From NCBI GenBank assembly GCA_016180275.1, contig JACPBN010000076.1:1-19757 (forward strand): a stretch of DNA of 19,757 nucleotides, read 5' to 3'. This stretch comes from Candidatus Woesearchaeota archaeon. Its GTDB lineage: Archaea; Nanobdellota; Nanobdellia; Woesearchaeales; UBA10200. The notes under the pieces were generated by a model. The model searched no databases and was not told where the DNA came from. It saw only the letters and a program-made list of their open reading frames with translations. The translations under genes were made by a program, and so were the position numbers. This document shows, piece after piece, positions 1 through 8,774 of the stretch (position 1 is its first letter; every line of letters begins with the position of its first letter).

Positions 1-3000
1 CATCCTCTTCTGTATTTTTGGTTATATCTAAATCAGGCAAATCTCTGGCAACAGATTTCCATATCTCATTAACATTATTGCTGGTGTCATAATCATAAGT
101 CGTGTTAAGATTGGATATCAATCTATGCTCTCCAGTTTTGTTTGGCTTCCATTTTAATCCGGATATTTCGTAATATTCATTGGGCTTTATTTTTGGAATT
201 CTTACTAAATGGTGTTTTGCACTCCCGAATGACATCCTAGCTGTATTAGGCGATATAAACTGAAGAGCAATATTTTTTCCATTGCCTAATACTTTAACTT
301 CTCCAAGCCTTAGTGTTAATCTTTCAACAGCATCCTCATACCTAATCTCAAGCTCAACATTGCTTTTTATTGGCTCAGTGCTGGAATAATTTATCTTGGC
401 TGCTATCCTGTATTCCTTGCCATCGATAAAAATCCCTCTTGTTTCTTCTTCATTAACATAAGCATAAGTTAAATCATAGAAATCAGTAAACACAGCATCA
501 AACTCATCGGATTCTCTTATTCCGTCATTAAGTATTCTAACAGAAATATTATATTCATTGTTTAATACTGCGTAATTATTGTGATCTAAGCCAAATATTC
601 CAAATTCAGTGATTATTAAATCTGGCTTGTCTTCCACAACCCTTAAGATATCGCTTCTAACATTATTTGTATAATCAATATCATTGCTAACATTAACAAA
701 GCTAAATAGGTTATGCCATCCAAATATTTTAGTGTCCCAGGTTATGTTCTCTTCCCTTTGCTCAAGTTCATCTAGATCAGCTATATTTTTCTCTAAGTAT
801 GCCAAATTGGCTAATTCTATGCCAATGCCATCATTATAAACACCCAAATACACTATGCCAATGCCATTTTTAAGAATATAAATTCCTTCAGGGCCATTTC
901 CAGAAACATCATCTTTTAATGCAAAGTTCTCTTTTACATCAGTGCTTCCTGAAATATATTCAAAACTCAGATTTACCTCGTTATTATTAGCGCCTGTTTG
1001 TTGTGCAGTTATTCTATACTCTATGCCTTTGTGTACGATAACATTAAGCTCATTATATCTTAGCCAAATATATTGTCCATCAAAGAGGTCATAAACCTTT
1101 AAGCTTATGTTTTCTGCTTTGCTTTGCCCAAAATTTTTAACTAGATATGCAAGGAATTTTGTGTCATTAATTGCCATTAAACCAGAATAATCTTTTCTTC
1201 TTATTGCAACATCAGAGCCTGTGCCTTGAACATCTCTTGTCGCTTTCTGATTGTTATTGTCCAGATTCTCATCTTTCAGATAATTGCTTGCCACTATAAT
1301 TGCAGTGCTCCCTGCTTTCTTAGGGATATAGCTGAAGCTCACATTTACTGCCTGGTTTGGCTCTAAGCTTTGTATTGTCTTTGTGTCTTCTACTCTGGCA
1401 TCAATTTGTAATTTAACATCAATATTTTCTGCCTTCGAAATGCCGACATTTGTGACAGTTACATTTATCTTGGCTTCTTTGTTAAACTCAAAATTTTTAA
1501 TTGTTAAATCAGTTAATGCAATATCATAATTTACTGCGCCGATGTTAATTGTCACAGACTCTTCCTTTGGCAGATAAACTCCTGTGCCGTCAAACTTTAG
1601 CTTAAATTTAATCGTACTTTTATCATAATTAATAGGTACTTGCCATGGATAAGTAAAAGAAGCTGGCTCATAAGTATAATCTATGATTCTATACTCATCA
1701 TCATAGGTTTCTAGACGTTGGAACTTAGTCATATCAGCATCTAAAAATTTCTCATTGGAGCCATCAATCCCCTCATCAATATAATACCCAATCCTAAGGC
1801 CCTTGCAGCCATTGCCAATATCATCTTTGCATTCCCCAGAAAATATTATGCTATCTCCTCTAGCAGCATTCGTTTTGCTGGCTTTTAGCCCAAAGTTAAC
1901 CTCTCTTGCTTTTAATGAAGCTGCTTTAATTGTTGAACTAACTTTATTATCATTATTATCTATTGCTATTATTCTCAAATTTATTTTCTCAAAATTATCG
2001 CTATTACTGCTAATTATTATAGAAGCATTATAATCATATAAGTTATTGTTATTGCCATCATTATTATCATCAATCAGATTTACAGGCAAATCTAACCATG
2101 CTGCATCATCTAAATTATTATTTCTTGAGTATAATATTCTAAATTGTTTTAACCCAGAAACCTCTAATACGTTAACTCTAATATTTAATTCTTTATTTGC
2201 TTCAAATCTAGCAGGAATATCTATCAAATTAAGTATTGGTGGCTGAGCATCTTGCTGTGGCAATGAAAATTCATATTCAGAATCTATCTGCTCAAAAACA
2301 GGGTATAATGTAGGAATATGCAAATTAACTTTATAAGTTCCTTGCGCATCCCCTATAAATTTATAATCTAATGGACTTATCCAGTTACCATACTCATCAG
2401 TCAGGTTATTATTAACCATGATTGCACCATCTTTAAAAATCGTATAATAGGGATAATCTAATATGAAATTTGGAAAAAAGACACTCCTCTCCAAAAAGGC
2501 CTTTCCTTTATTAGCATAAACTAAAAGGCTATACCAGCTAAGGCGATATGAGTCTGCGCCTTTATTCACCAGTAAATTAGTTATCTTATATGGGGCCTTG
2601 CCAACTGTAAATTCTTGTATCTCTCCAGCATCTGGCTCTTTAAACTCGTCATTTTCATAAAAACTTACATCAAGATACCGCTGGTCAAACTCATTTTTTA
2701 TTTCATCTGCTATATTAAGATCATTCTTGTTTAGATAATTAATTTGATTTTTATTCAAAAAATCCCATTTATCATTATTATATGTTTGTGAAAATCGATT
2801 ATCTGCAAATATATAATATATTCTGTTAAGTGCGCCTGCAATCTGGTTGTTAAATGCAACACCGCTGGAAAATGAAGCCATTGGCTCAAAAAACCACAAT
2901 GCATTTACATAATATTCTGGGTTATATGCTGGATATGCAAATGTATAATTATAAACAGCAAGCTCATTTCTATTATTCCTAAAATCGATTACTTCAGGAG

Positions 3001-3184
3001 TATTATCATCAACATTTCTCACAATATGTCCAATTAAATATTCTTCATCCTGCACTGAATAATTATTATCGCCAGGTTTGCATCCATAAATAAAGAGTAG
3101 TATAATTAGGGATATGCTTAACACTAGATAAATCATTAAACGCCTTATTTTAATTAAATTCTTAATCAATTTTTTTTGCTGCAT
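1..3184 (-). CDS. Giant secreted CARDB-repeat protein, probable lipoprotein (3' end beyond window)
   Basis: The frame is open from an ATG at 3184 to the left edge, at least 1061 residues, so the C-terminus is missing. The N-terminus has a basic start, a hydrophobic segment (about 17-34) and a lipobox-like I-Y-G-C ending at Cys35, so it is probably exported and either lipid-anchored or membrane-tethered. Residues 40-310 are a Tyr/Asn-rich extracellular region I do not recognise. Beta-sandwich-like segments follow (about 313-400 and 425-540), then tandem CARDB-like domains (about 550-645, 655-755 and 850-960) with the usual N-V-T-V-T-N-x-G type strands; another may begin at the edge. A D-x-N-x-D-G loop followed by an Asn run may bind calcium. 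CARDB domains are adhesion or scaffold modules. The gene starts 30 bases after the subtilase stop, so the two are probably cotranscribed, which suggests a partner or substrate of that protease. Function unknown. Confidence 0.85.
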   Translation of the reverse strand, partial: MQQKKLIKNLIKIRRLMIYLVLSISLIILLFIYGCKPGDNNYSVQDEEYLIGHIVRNVDDNTPEVIDFRNNRNELAVYNYTFAYPAYNPEYYVNALWFFEPMASFSSGVAFNNQIAGALNRIYYIFADNRFSQTYNNDKWDFLNKNQINYLNKNDLNIADEIKNEFDQRYLDVSFYENDEFKEPDAGEIQEFTVGKAPYKITNLLVNKGADSYRLSWYSLLVYANKGKAFLERSVFFPNFILDYPYYTIFKDGAIMVNNNLTDEYGNWISPLDYKFIGDAQGTYKVNLHIPTLYPVFEQIDSEYEFSLPQQDAQPPILNLIDIPARFEANKELNIRVNVLEVSGLKQFRILYSRNNNLDDAAWLDLPVNLIDDNNDGNNNNLYDYNASIIISSNSDNFEKINLRIIAIDNNDNKVSSTIKAASLKAREVNFGLKASKTNAARGDSIIFSGECKDDIGNGCKGLRIGYYIDEGIDGSNEKFLDADMTKFQRLETYDDEYRIIDYTYEPASFTYPWQVPINYDKSTIKFKLKFDGTGVYLPKEESVTINIGAVNYDIALTDLTIKNFEFNKEAKINVTVTNVGISKAENIDVKLQIDARVEDTKTIQSLEPNQAVNVSFSYIPKKAGSTAIIVASNYLKDENLDNNNQKATRDVQGTGSDVAIRRKDYSGLMAINDTKFLAYLVKNFGQSKAENISLKVYDLFDGQYIWLRYNELNVIVHKGIEYRITAQQTGANNNEVNLSFEYISGSTDVKENFALKDDVSGNGPEGIYILKNGIGIVYLGVYNDGIGIELANLAYLEKNIADLDELEQREENITWDTKIFGWHNLFSFVNVSNDIDYTNNVRSDILRVVEDKPDLIITEFGIFGLDHNNYAVLNNEYNISVRILNDGIRESDEFDAVFTDFYDLTYAYVNEEETRGIFIDGKEYRIAAKINYSSTEPIKSNVELEIRYEDAVERLTLRLGEVKVLGNGKNIALQFISPNTARMSFGSAKHHLVRIPKIKPNEYYEISGLKWKPNKTGEHRLISNLNTTYDYDTSNNVNEIWKSVARDLPDLDITKNTEED

Positions 3185-3214
3185 TTTCTTGTATTATTTT
3201 CATCATTGATTGTA

Positions 3215-6200
3215 TTAATCATAGCCTTTCTCTTTTTTTGGCACGCCGATATATTTGAACACATTATCAAAATCAAACTTATCATTAGCTCGCTTTGAAA
3301 CATACACAATTCTATCATCATAACCATTAGAAAAGAAACTCATGTCAAACAAATTCTGATTATTATCAAATACTTTTAATGAACGCATCCAGATAGTCAT
3401 ATCTAACGGGATATCATTTAATGATCTTGCCTTAATTGTAATTGGCTTTGCTTCTTTTAATCGCAAATCTACTTGTAATTTGCTGTTAACAGGAACTTCA
3501 ATTTCTTTGTATAAATTAAACTCAATATCCTTATTAGAAGTTTGATCTCTATACCCACCAATGCTTGCTATAATATATTTTCTTCCGCCTTTTAGCTCGT
3601 ATTCAATACCTTCTCTTTCTGCAATACCTAAACTGCTTAATTCTTGGGGAAATTGTCTTGTTGCCTCATCAAACAATATTACCCAAGGATTTTTTAATAT
3701 ATTGTCATCCAAATCTAATATCTTAATTGTTAATCTTGATAATTTAGAAAATCCATAAGGTATGTTTGCAATTTTTTCTCCTACAATTAATTTGGCTCTT
3801 CCACTGAAGACTCCTTCTCTATTTGAATCTGCATTTACAATCAATCTAACTATTTTAGTCTCGTCTTTTTGCAGAGTAATTTGCTGTTCAGAAAATTCCG
3901 CAGCTGTAAATTCATTGCCTTCTTCATCTTTAACTTTGCCGGCATCAAGCTGCAATACAATCTCTTCATTCTGTAGATTTGTTATTACAATATTCTGCTC
4001 TGCTTGGGATATATCATTTAACACAAATGAAATGCTCGCAGGCACTAAAGATATAAATGGTGACAATACTTTTACTGCATCTACTCTTCCTGCACCTTGT
4101 GTATTTGGCTCATAGCCAAGATCTTTTGCTGTTGTCATTAAAGCAGATTTAACTTGCTCAGGATTCCAATCAGGATGTGCCTGTAATAATAATGCTGCTA
4201 CTCCAGACACATGCGGCGTTGCCATGCTTGTTCCAGAGATTGCAACATGGTCATCATCAATGCATTGACGGGCTCTTGGAGTAAATGCATCTCCCCATTG
4301 TGAAGAGCAAATATCAACACCAGGCGCAACTATATCTGGCTTAATTAATATGCCTCCACCCCATTTAACAGGACCTCTGCTTGAGAAATCTGCTATCTTA
4401 TCGCATTTATCTACTGCTCCAACAGTTATAGCTTTTCTTGCAGTGCCTGGGCTTCCAATTGTCTGTCTTCCAAATTCTCCATCATTGCCTGCAGCTATAA
4501 CAGCAACTACTCCATTATCAACAGCATTATCAATTGCTTTGCTAACAGGATCATCAGGATCTCCCGGACCGCCTAAGCTTAAACTTATAATGTTAGCTTT
4601 GTCATCAAAATTGCCATCATTATTAGGGTCAACTGCTCTTTCTATCCCTGCGATTACACTCTCAAAGCTGCCACTTCCATCTGCATCCAAAACTTTATAT
4701 CCCAATAATTTAGCCTCAGGTGCAACTCCTTTAATTGCTCCATTTGCAGAATTTGCAGCTACTGTGCCAGCGACATGTGTGCCATGGCCCTGATCATCCA
4801 TTGGATTATTATCATTGTTAATAAAATCATAGCCGCCAATTACCTTGCACCCTGCGCCAAGGCAACCGCCTAAATCTGGATGCATGTAATCTATTCCAGT
4901 ATCTACAATTGCCACAACAATTCCTTTGCCAGTCAGGCATTCTTTTGCGTTGGTTGCACACTCATTTCCATCCTTATCAAGCTTCCAGACATAATCAACA
5001 TTTATTATCTTTACAGAATCCTGCATCACGGCAAAGACAGGCTTATTTTCGTGAACAGCTTTTACATTAGGCAGCTGAGAAATCTTTTTTGTGATATTTT
5101 CTGCTGCTGCATCATCTATTGCTAAGGCAGCTCCATTAAATACTTTTTTGTATCTTTCAACTACGAGAATATTGGTGTTTTGCACCTTGTCTGCATCTGC
5201 AACACTAAAGGCCCTTTCTGGATTCTTATTATTCTTTTCTTCATTCGGTTTTTGCTCACTTCCGACAATATTTATAATTTCATCTATCGCAATATTTTGC
5301 TCACTTTCTATCGTTTGCTGCTGCTCGAGTAATCTTGCAGAAATCTCATCTTCAATCTCTTCTTTCTCTTCTTCTGCTTGGTTAAGCTCATCATTTCCAA
5401 ATAAACTGGATGCAACTGCATGATAGCTTGGCTTGCTTAACTCTGTTTTTATCTCCTCTATTTTTTTGTCTTTTTCTTTGACTTCTTCAAGCAATTTAGC
5501 TCTGTGCTCTAATACGCTTGGCTGCTTAAACTCAATAATATAATTTGCCTGCTTTTTAGATTTATCACTGCCTTGATTTTTGTTAATTATAATGGCTGTC
5601 TTATTCAGCTTTCTATCAAAAAAAGTGAATGCATTACCTTCAGAAATTCTATTGAACAAATTCTTAAATCTGCTGACAGAATTAACAAAATTGCCTTTTT
5701 CTGATTTTCTATATGATTTTTTATTTAATTCTTTAACTAATAAATCCTCGTCTTGCTTATCAAATTCATAGCTACTAAGATCAATATCAATATTGCCTCT
5801 AAGCTCTAATCCGTATACTTCCAATTTATTTGCAGCTAATATATTTGATGATGCATCTGTAGATGAATCCGTATCTATATTATTATTATTATTACTAGTT
5901 TTTTTGCTATTATTTTGATTGCAGTAGTCTGGATAATACTGCACTTCTTCTAATATTATAGATGTACTTTCTAATCTTGCAGCCTGTGGTTTTTCTTCAA
6001 CTAGTTTATTTTCAACATATTCAAACTTAAAATTATTTAAATCAATATTGGCATTTTGTTGTGAACTAAAGCTAAGATTTATGTCACATGGATATTCTTT
6101 GCAATGCTCGCTGATTTCATTGCTAATATCAAGCTGTTTTTTCTCAATTAAGCTTCCGCTAAACACACTTTTATCAGTTACATTTATTATAACTATGTTC

Positions 6201-6568
6201 TCAACATCAGTTGTATCACTTATTACATCAAACTTCACGCTGATAATAGGCTTTTCAATTCTTAGTAGTGTACTTTTATCTATCTTAGAAATCAAATCTA
6301 ATGTAAAATTCTCTTTTTCTACAATATTATTGTCTTCTAATACCAGAAATGCATTTCCAACCATATTTTGGTTATTAATGCTGTGATAATTCATAGCCAC
6401 AATCCCAAAACCAAATGCCACAAGAACTAAGACAACACTTATTATCAAATAATCTCTTTCCTTTTTCTGCTCTCTATGCTGCTTTTGTTTTTCATGCAAT
6501 AATATCTTCTTTAACTCTTGCAGTCCTTGCTTTTGTTTTTGCAAATTATCCTCTAATTTTTTTTGCAT
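3215..6568 (-). CDS. Membrane-anchored subtilisin-like serine protease (S8 family)
   Basis: An endopeptidase of 1117 residues predicted to act outside the cell. Residues 1-38 are a Lys/Gln-rich coiled coil, presumably cytoplasmic, followed by one membrane helix (40-60). The ectodomain includes a Cys156-x4-Cys161 pair, an Asn-rich linker (217-231), an I9-type inhibitory propeptide that seems split by a Lys/Glu-rich coiled-coil insertion (about 341-515), and the catalytic domain (about 545-835). The triad is visible: Asp556 in VDTGID, His595 in GHGTHVAG and Ser781 in GTSMATPHVSG, with oxyanion-hole Asn695. Two or more beta-sandwich domains end the protein. It is much longer than secreted bacterial subtilisins. 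Residues 26-61 are nearly identical to part of the upstream membrane protein. A TATA box about 24 bases before the ATG suggests its own promoter and a leaderless or nearly leaderless message. The family call is firm; the substrate is unknown. Confidence 0.96.
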   Translation of the reverse strand: MQKKLEDNLQKQKQGLQELKKILLHEKQKQHREQKKERDYLIISVVLVLVAFGFGIVAMNYHSINNQNMVGNAFLVLEDNNIVEKENFTLDLISKIDKSTLLRIEKPIISVKFDVISDTTDVENIVIINVTDKSVFSGSLIEKKQLDISNEISEHCKEYPCDINLSFSSQQNANIDLNNFKFEYVENKLVEEKPQAARLESTSIILEEVQYYPDYCNQNNSKKTSNNNNNIDTDSSTDASSNILAANKLEVYGLELRGNIDIDLSSYEFDKQDEDLLVKELNKKSYRKSEKGNFVNSVSRFKNLFNRISEGNAFTFFDRKLNKTAIIINKNQGSDKSKKQANYIIEFKQPSVLEHRAKLLEEVKEKDKKIEEIKTELSKPSYHAVASSLFGNDELNQAEEEKEEIEDEISARLLEQQQTIESEQNIAIDEIINIVGSEQKPNEEKNNKNPERAFSVADADKVQNTNILVVERYKKVFNGAALAIDDAAAENITKKISQLPNVKAVHENKPVFAVMQDSVKIINVDYVWKLDKDGNECATNAKECLTGKGIVVAIVDTGIDYMHPDLGGCLGAGCKVIGGYDFINNDNNPMDDQGHGTHVAGTVAANSANGAIKGVAPEAKLLGYKVLDADGSGSFESVIAGIERAVDPNNDGNFDDKANIISLSLGGPGDPDDPVSKAIDNAVDNGVVAVIAAGNDGEFGRQTIGSPGTARKAITVGAVDKCDKIADFSSRGPVKWGGGILIKPDIVAPGVDICSSQWGDAFTPRARQCIDDDHVAISGTSMATPHVSGVAALLLQAHPDWNPEQVKSALMTTAKDLGYEPNTQGAGRVDAVKVLSPFISLVPASISFVLNDISQAEQNIVITNLQNEEIVLQLDAGKVKDEEGNEFTAAEFSEQQITLQKDETKIVRLIVNADSNREGVFSGRAKLIVGEKIANIPYGFSKLSRLTIKILDLDDNILKNPWVILFDEATRQFPQELSSLGIAEREGIEYELKGGRKYIIASIGGYRDQTSNKDIEFNLYKEIEVPVNSKLQVDLRLKEAKPITIKARSLNDIPLDMTIWMRSLKVFDNNQNLFDMSFFSNGYDDRIVYVSKRANDKFDFDNVFKYIGVPKKEKGYD
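6386..6493 (-). repeat. Copy A of a duplicated coiled-coil/membrane-helix module
   Basis: This segment encodes residues 26-61 of the subtilase. It matches residues 75-110 of the upstream two-helix protein (8198-8305) at 29 of 36 positions, counted by eye. At DNA level, 26 bases are identical (6449-6474 and 8261-8286), with further matches on both sides. Similarity drops sharply outside the block, which suggests gene conversion or strong selection on this part. Confidence 0.85.
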
Positions 6569-6587
6569 TTTCTAGTTCTTACCCTCT

Positions 6588-6595
6588 TTATATAT
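6588..6595 (-). promoter_or_regulatory. TATA box of the subtilase operon
   Basis: The minus strand reads TATATAAA, centred about 24 bases before the subtilase ATG, with purines just downstream. This spacing suggests transcription starting at or next to the start codon. It lies after the likely terminator at 6662-6706, so the protease and lipoprotein genes may be a separate transcription unit. Confidence 0.5.
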
Positions 6596-6661
6596 GCAAC
6601 TCTAATTGAAATTTCGAACTTTTAGATATATGTTGTATGTTACAAATCCATAACAAATTCT

Positions 6662-6706
6662 AAAAAATAATTAGGGAAGAGTATATTTCTCTAATATATA
6701 ACTCTT
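6662..6706 (-). terminator. Hairpin plus T-tract after the two-helix membrane protein
   Basis: Directly after the stop codon, the minus strand has an inverted repeat with arms AAGAGT/ACTCTT (6677-6682 and 6701-6706), extended by AT pairs with one bulge to about 10 pairs. A run reading TTATTTTTT on the minus strand follows a few bases later. T-tracts terminate archaeal transcription; the hairpin may help or may be incidental. Confidence 0.5.
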
Positions 6707-8527
6707 TTACCTCAGATACTTCCTCAATCTTTTCTCTTCCTTAAACACTTTCATGATAATCTCTTTTGGCCAACCTTTTTGGTGTAAAGACTTTGCTATC
6801 TGATCAAGTTTATAGCCGCGGCTTAATGCATCTTCAGCAAATGCAACCAATGAGTCTATGTTGGAATACACCTGCTTGCTCTCCTGCATTTTAATGACGT
6901 GCTGCACTTCTCTAGGATCCCAGCCGCGTGTTGTCAGTTCTTGCCTTATCTTTTCATCAGAATAATTTTTATCCTTAAACTCATTAACAAACATTGATAA
7001 TACTTCATGATGTGCATCCTGTTGTGAACCTTCATGCTTTTTAACATTATTTCTAGCATTAGCATGTTTTTTCTCTTTCAACCTTTTGTAATCTTCTTTT
7101 TTCACACCAGGCGGCAACTTACCATGTTCCATATAGTATCTTTCAATTGCCCATTTTTTGCGTTCTCTGGCCTTTTCTCTCTCACTATTTTGCCAATAAG
7201 ATATGCCTCCTATAATCCCAAGCCCTAAAAGAGATAAGACAATCCAGCTAATGAAGTTTATACTGCTGCTAGATTTATTTTCTTTGTCATTATTATTATC
7301 ATCATCCACATTATCTTTTATTACTTTTATATTCTCCACAACAAACTTTTCAGCAGCTTCTTCATCAATCTTAGTCCCAGTTTTTTTTCTTGCGCTTGAT
7401 TGCTCTGTCATGGTAATGTTTCTCTCATTTTTTTCATTTTTTGCAGCTTCATCTAAATGCTGCAATAAAAAAGTTGCCTTATTATAATCTAAATTCGTGA
7501 GAATTATTATTATGTCATCTAGCCCATTATTATTAAGATCTGCTCTTAATGGGATTGTAAGCCCTAAATCAATGCTGTCGAAAGCAGGCAACAGGCTTAT
7601 TTCAGCGTTTGTAGAACTGATGCCGTCTAACTGTAAATTATATTGGTTATTGCCAATGATAAATTCTGCAGTGTCATATTTTTTTAATTCAACAGTTTTA
7701 ATCTCTCCTTTCTTAAATACACCTAACCGTACAAAGTCACCTTGTTTTTTATTTCTGTCGGCAGGTTGCTCAGTTCTTACGGCATTTTCTAAGGATTTTG
7801 TACTGTCATTTGCCTGCTGCTTGAGATTCTCTAAAATTATCCGGGTCTCAAACTGAGCTGAAAAGTTCAGAGGCAGCTTGCATGGATAACTTGTGCAAAA
7901 ACCATTAACATAAGAGGTAATGTCTAGCTTCTTTTTCTCTGGCAATGTGCCAATGTACACACTCTCAGCTCCAACTTTAATAAATACTATATCGCTTAAA
8001 TCTTTAACTTTGCTGTCTGCGCTTCTTTGTACTTCAAAGCTCGCAATTTTTCCATCAAGCTTATCTATTCTGAGGAATTTTGTTATTTCTTTATTATCTG
8101 CAGGAATATCAATTGCTAAATCAAATTCTTCCTGTACTGTGTTATTCTCAAACACAAAAAAAGCCATGCCTATTATTGTGCCATTAAAATTGGTGTAATA
8201 ATTCACAGCCACAACCCCAAATCCAAACGCCGCTAGCAACAGAACAACACTTATTGTCAGATAATCTCTTTCCTTTTTCTGCTCTCGATAAAGCTTTTGT
8301 TTTTCATTGATAAGCAGTCTCTTTTTTTCTTCAAGCATTTTTTTCTTTAATTCTTCTTGCTGCTTTTTTTGCTTTAGCAGCTCAGCTTTTTTCTGCTCTC
8401 TCAAATTTGCTGCTCTGCTTTTTAAATCTTCTAAATACAATTGTTTTCTTTTCACAAATTCTTTATATTGCTCACTGATTGTTTTACTATATTGCTTACC
8501 GCTTGGAGTTGTATTATTGCTTGCCAT
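6707..8527 (-). CDS. Two-helix membrane protein with coiled coil, Ca-loop ectodomain and cytoplasmic GW repeats
   Basis: No named family recognised. The 606-residue protein starts with a long Lys/Gln/Glu-rich coiled coil (about 18-88), then helix 1 (89-110), an ectodomain with a Cys211-x4-Cys216 pair like that of the subtilase, a beta domain (about 263-358) containing a D-x-N-N-N-G-x-D-D loop likely to bind calcium, an Asn/Asp/Ser-rich linker, helix 2 (about 424-444) and a basic tail. The tail carries two related helical repeats (513-546 and 563-596), each with an acidic/aromatic start and a central G-W-[DP]. With basic coiled coil inside, both termini should be cytoplasmic. I chose the ATG at 8527 because GAGG lies 9 bases before it; for the in-frame ATG at 8542 the GAGG abuts the codon. 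The start overlaps the AbrB-like gene, implying coupling. It could be a signalling or anchoring partner of the subtilase. Confidence 0.8.
   Translation of the reverse strand: MASNNTTPSGKQYSKTISEQYKEFVKRKQLYLEDLKSRAANLREQKKAELLKQKKQQEELKKKMLEEKKRLLINEKQKLYREQKKERDYLTISVVLLLAAFGFGVVAVNYYTNFNGTIIGMAFFVFENNTVQEEFDLAIDIPADNKEITKFLRIDKLDGKIASFEVQRSADSKVKDLSDIVFIKVGAESVYIGTLPEKKKLDITSYVNGFCTSYPCKLPLNFSAQFETRIILENLKQQANDSTKSLENAVRTEQPADRNKKQGDFVRLGVFKKGEIKTVELKKYDTAEFIIGNNQYNLQLDGISSTNAEISLLPAFDSIDLGLTIPLRADLNNNGLDDIIIILTNLDYNKATFLLQHLDEAAKNEKNERNITMTEQSSARKKTGTKIDEEAAEKFVVENIKVIKDNVDDDNNNDKENKSSSSINFISWIVLSLLGLGIIGGISYWQNSEREKARERKKWAIERYYMEHGKLPPGVKKEDYKRLKEKKHANARNNVKKHEGSQQDAHHEVLSMFVNEFKDKNYSDEKIRQELTTRGWDPREVQHVIKMQESKQVYSNIDSLVAFAEDALSRGYKLDQIAKSLHQKGWPKEIIMKVFKEEKRLRKYLR
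6740..6841 (-). repeat. Cytoplasmic helical GW repeat, second copy
   Basis: Encodes residues 563-596 of the two-helix membrane protein. It follows the pattern F-A/V-x-E/D, then a Tyr about seven residues on, I-x-x-x-L, G-W, and V-x-K/F. It matches the copy at 6890-6991 with a 50-residue period. Confidence 0.7.
6890..6991 (-). repeat. Cytoplasmic helical GW repeat, first copy
   Basis: Encodes residues 513-546 of the two-helix membrane protein. It shares the F-V-x-E, Y-S-x-x-x-I-x-x-x-L, R-G-W-D and V-x-x-V-I-K positions with the second copy at 6740-6841. I recall similar helical repeats in the tails of many DPANN membrane proteins, but a profile search would be needed to name them. Confidence 0.7.
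8198..8305 (-). repeat. Copy B of the duplicated coiled-coil/membrane-helix module
   Basis: Encodes residues 75-110 of the two-helix protein and pairs with 6386-6493 in the subtilase gene. It covers the end of the coiled coil, the REQKKERDY juxtamembrane motif and the first membrane helix. Confidence 0.85.
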
Positions 8528-8774
8528 TACCAGAATCCTCATCCTCTTTATTTAGCTTATTTTCCTTTAAGTATTTTGGCGCGATAAATTCTTTCTTTAG
8601 GACAATATGGCCATTTTCGATATAAACTTTAAAAACATCTCCTTTAGAAAAATTCATGGCTTCGACTATGCCTTTTGGCAGTGTTACATTATACTGGCTT
8701 AGCTTAGTCTCCCTTAATTTTATGTAATTCTGCTTTAATCTGGTTCCTGCTTCTTTTGGTCGTGAAAACTTCAT
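8514..8774 (-). CDS. SpoVT/AbrB-like DNA-binding protein
   Basis: A small protein of 86 residues. The central part (about 24-62) has the swapped-hairpin AbrB pattern: a strand, V-T-L-P-K-G-I-V-E-A as the turn and helix, F-S-K-G-D as the tight turn, then V-F-K-V-Y-I and H-I-V-L-K-K strands. Such proteins are dimeric transition-state regulators or antitoxins. The N-terminal 23 residues are basic and the C-terminal tail is charged. The start has a good Shine-Dalgarno (GGTGG a few bases before the ATG). The 3' end overlaps the next gene by 14 bases, so the two are probably translated together. No toxin gene is adjacent, so a regulator of its own operon is more likely than an antitoxin. AT-rich inverted half-sites upstream are candidate autoregulatory sites. 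Confidence 0.85.
   Translation of the reverse strand: MKFSRPKEAGTRLKQNYIKLRETKLSQYNVTLPKGIVEAMNFSKGDVFKVYIENGHIVLKKEFIAPKYLKENKLNKEDEDSGNGKQ

Noticed and set aside
4350..4793. Open frame on the plus strand opposite the subtilase catalytic domain
   Set aside because: Its Pro/Leu/Ser-rich product is the mirror of the Gly-rich conserved catalytic region and has no start signal.
5879..5896. ATT trinucleotide run
   Set aside because: It simply encodes the Asn run of the subtilase linker; similar Asn runs occur in other proteins of this AT-rich window.
8528..8542. Upstream ATG at 8542 as start of the two-helix protein
   Set aside because: Its purine-rich GAGG directly touches the ATG with no spacing, while the ATG at 8527 has GAGG at a proper distance.
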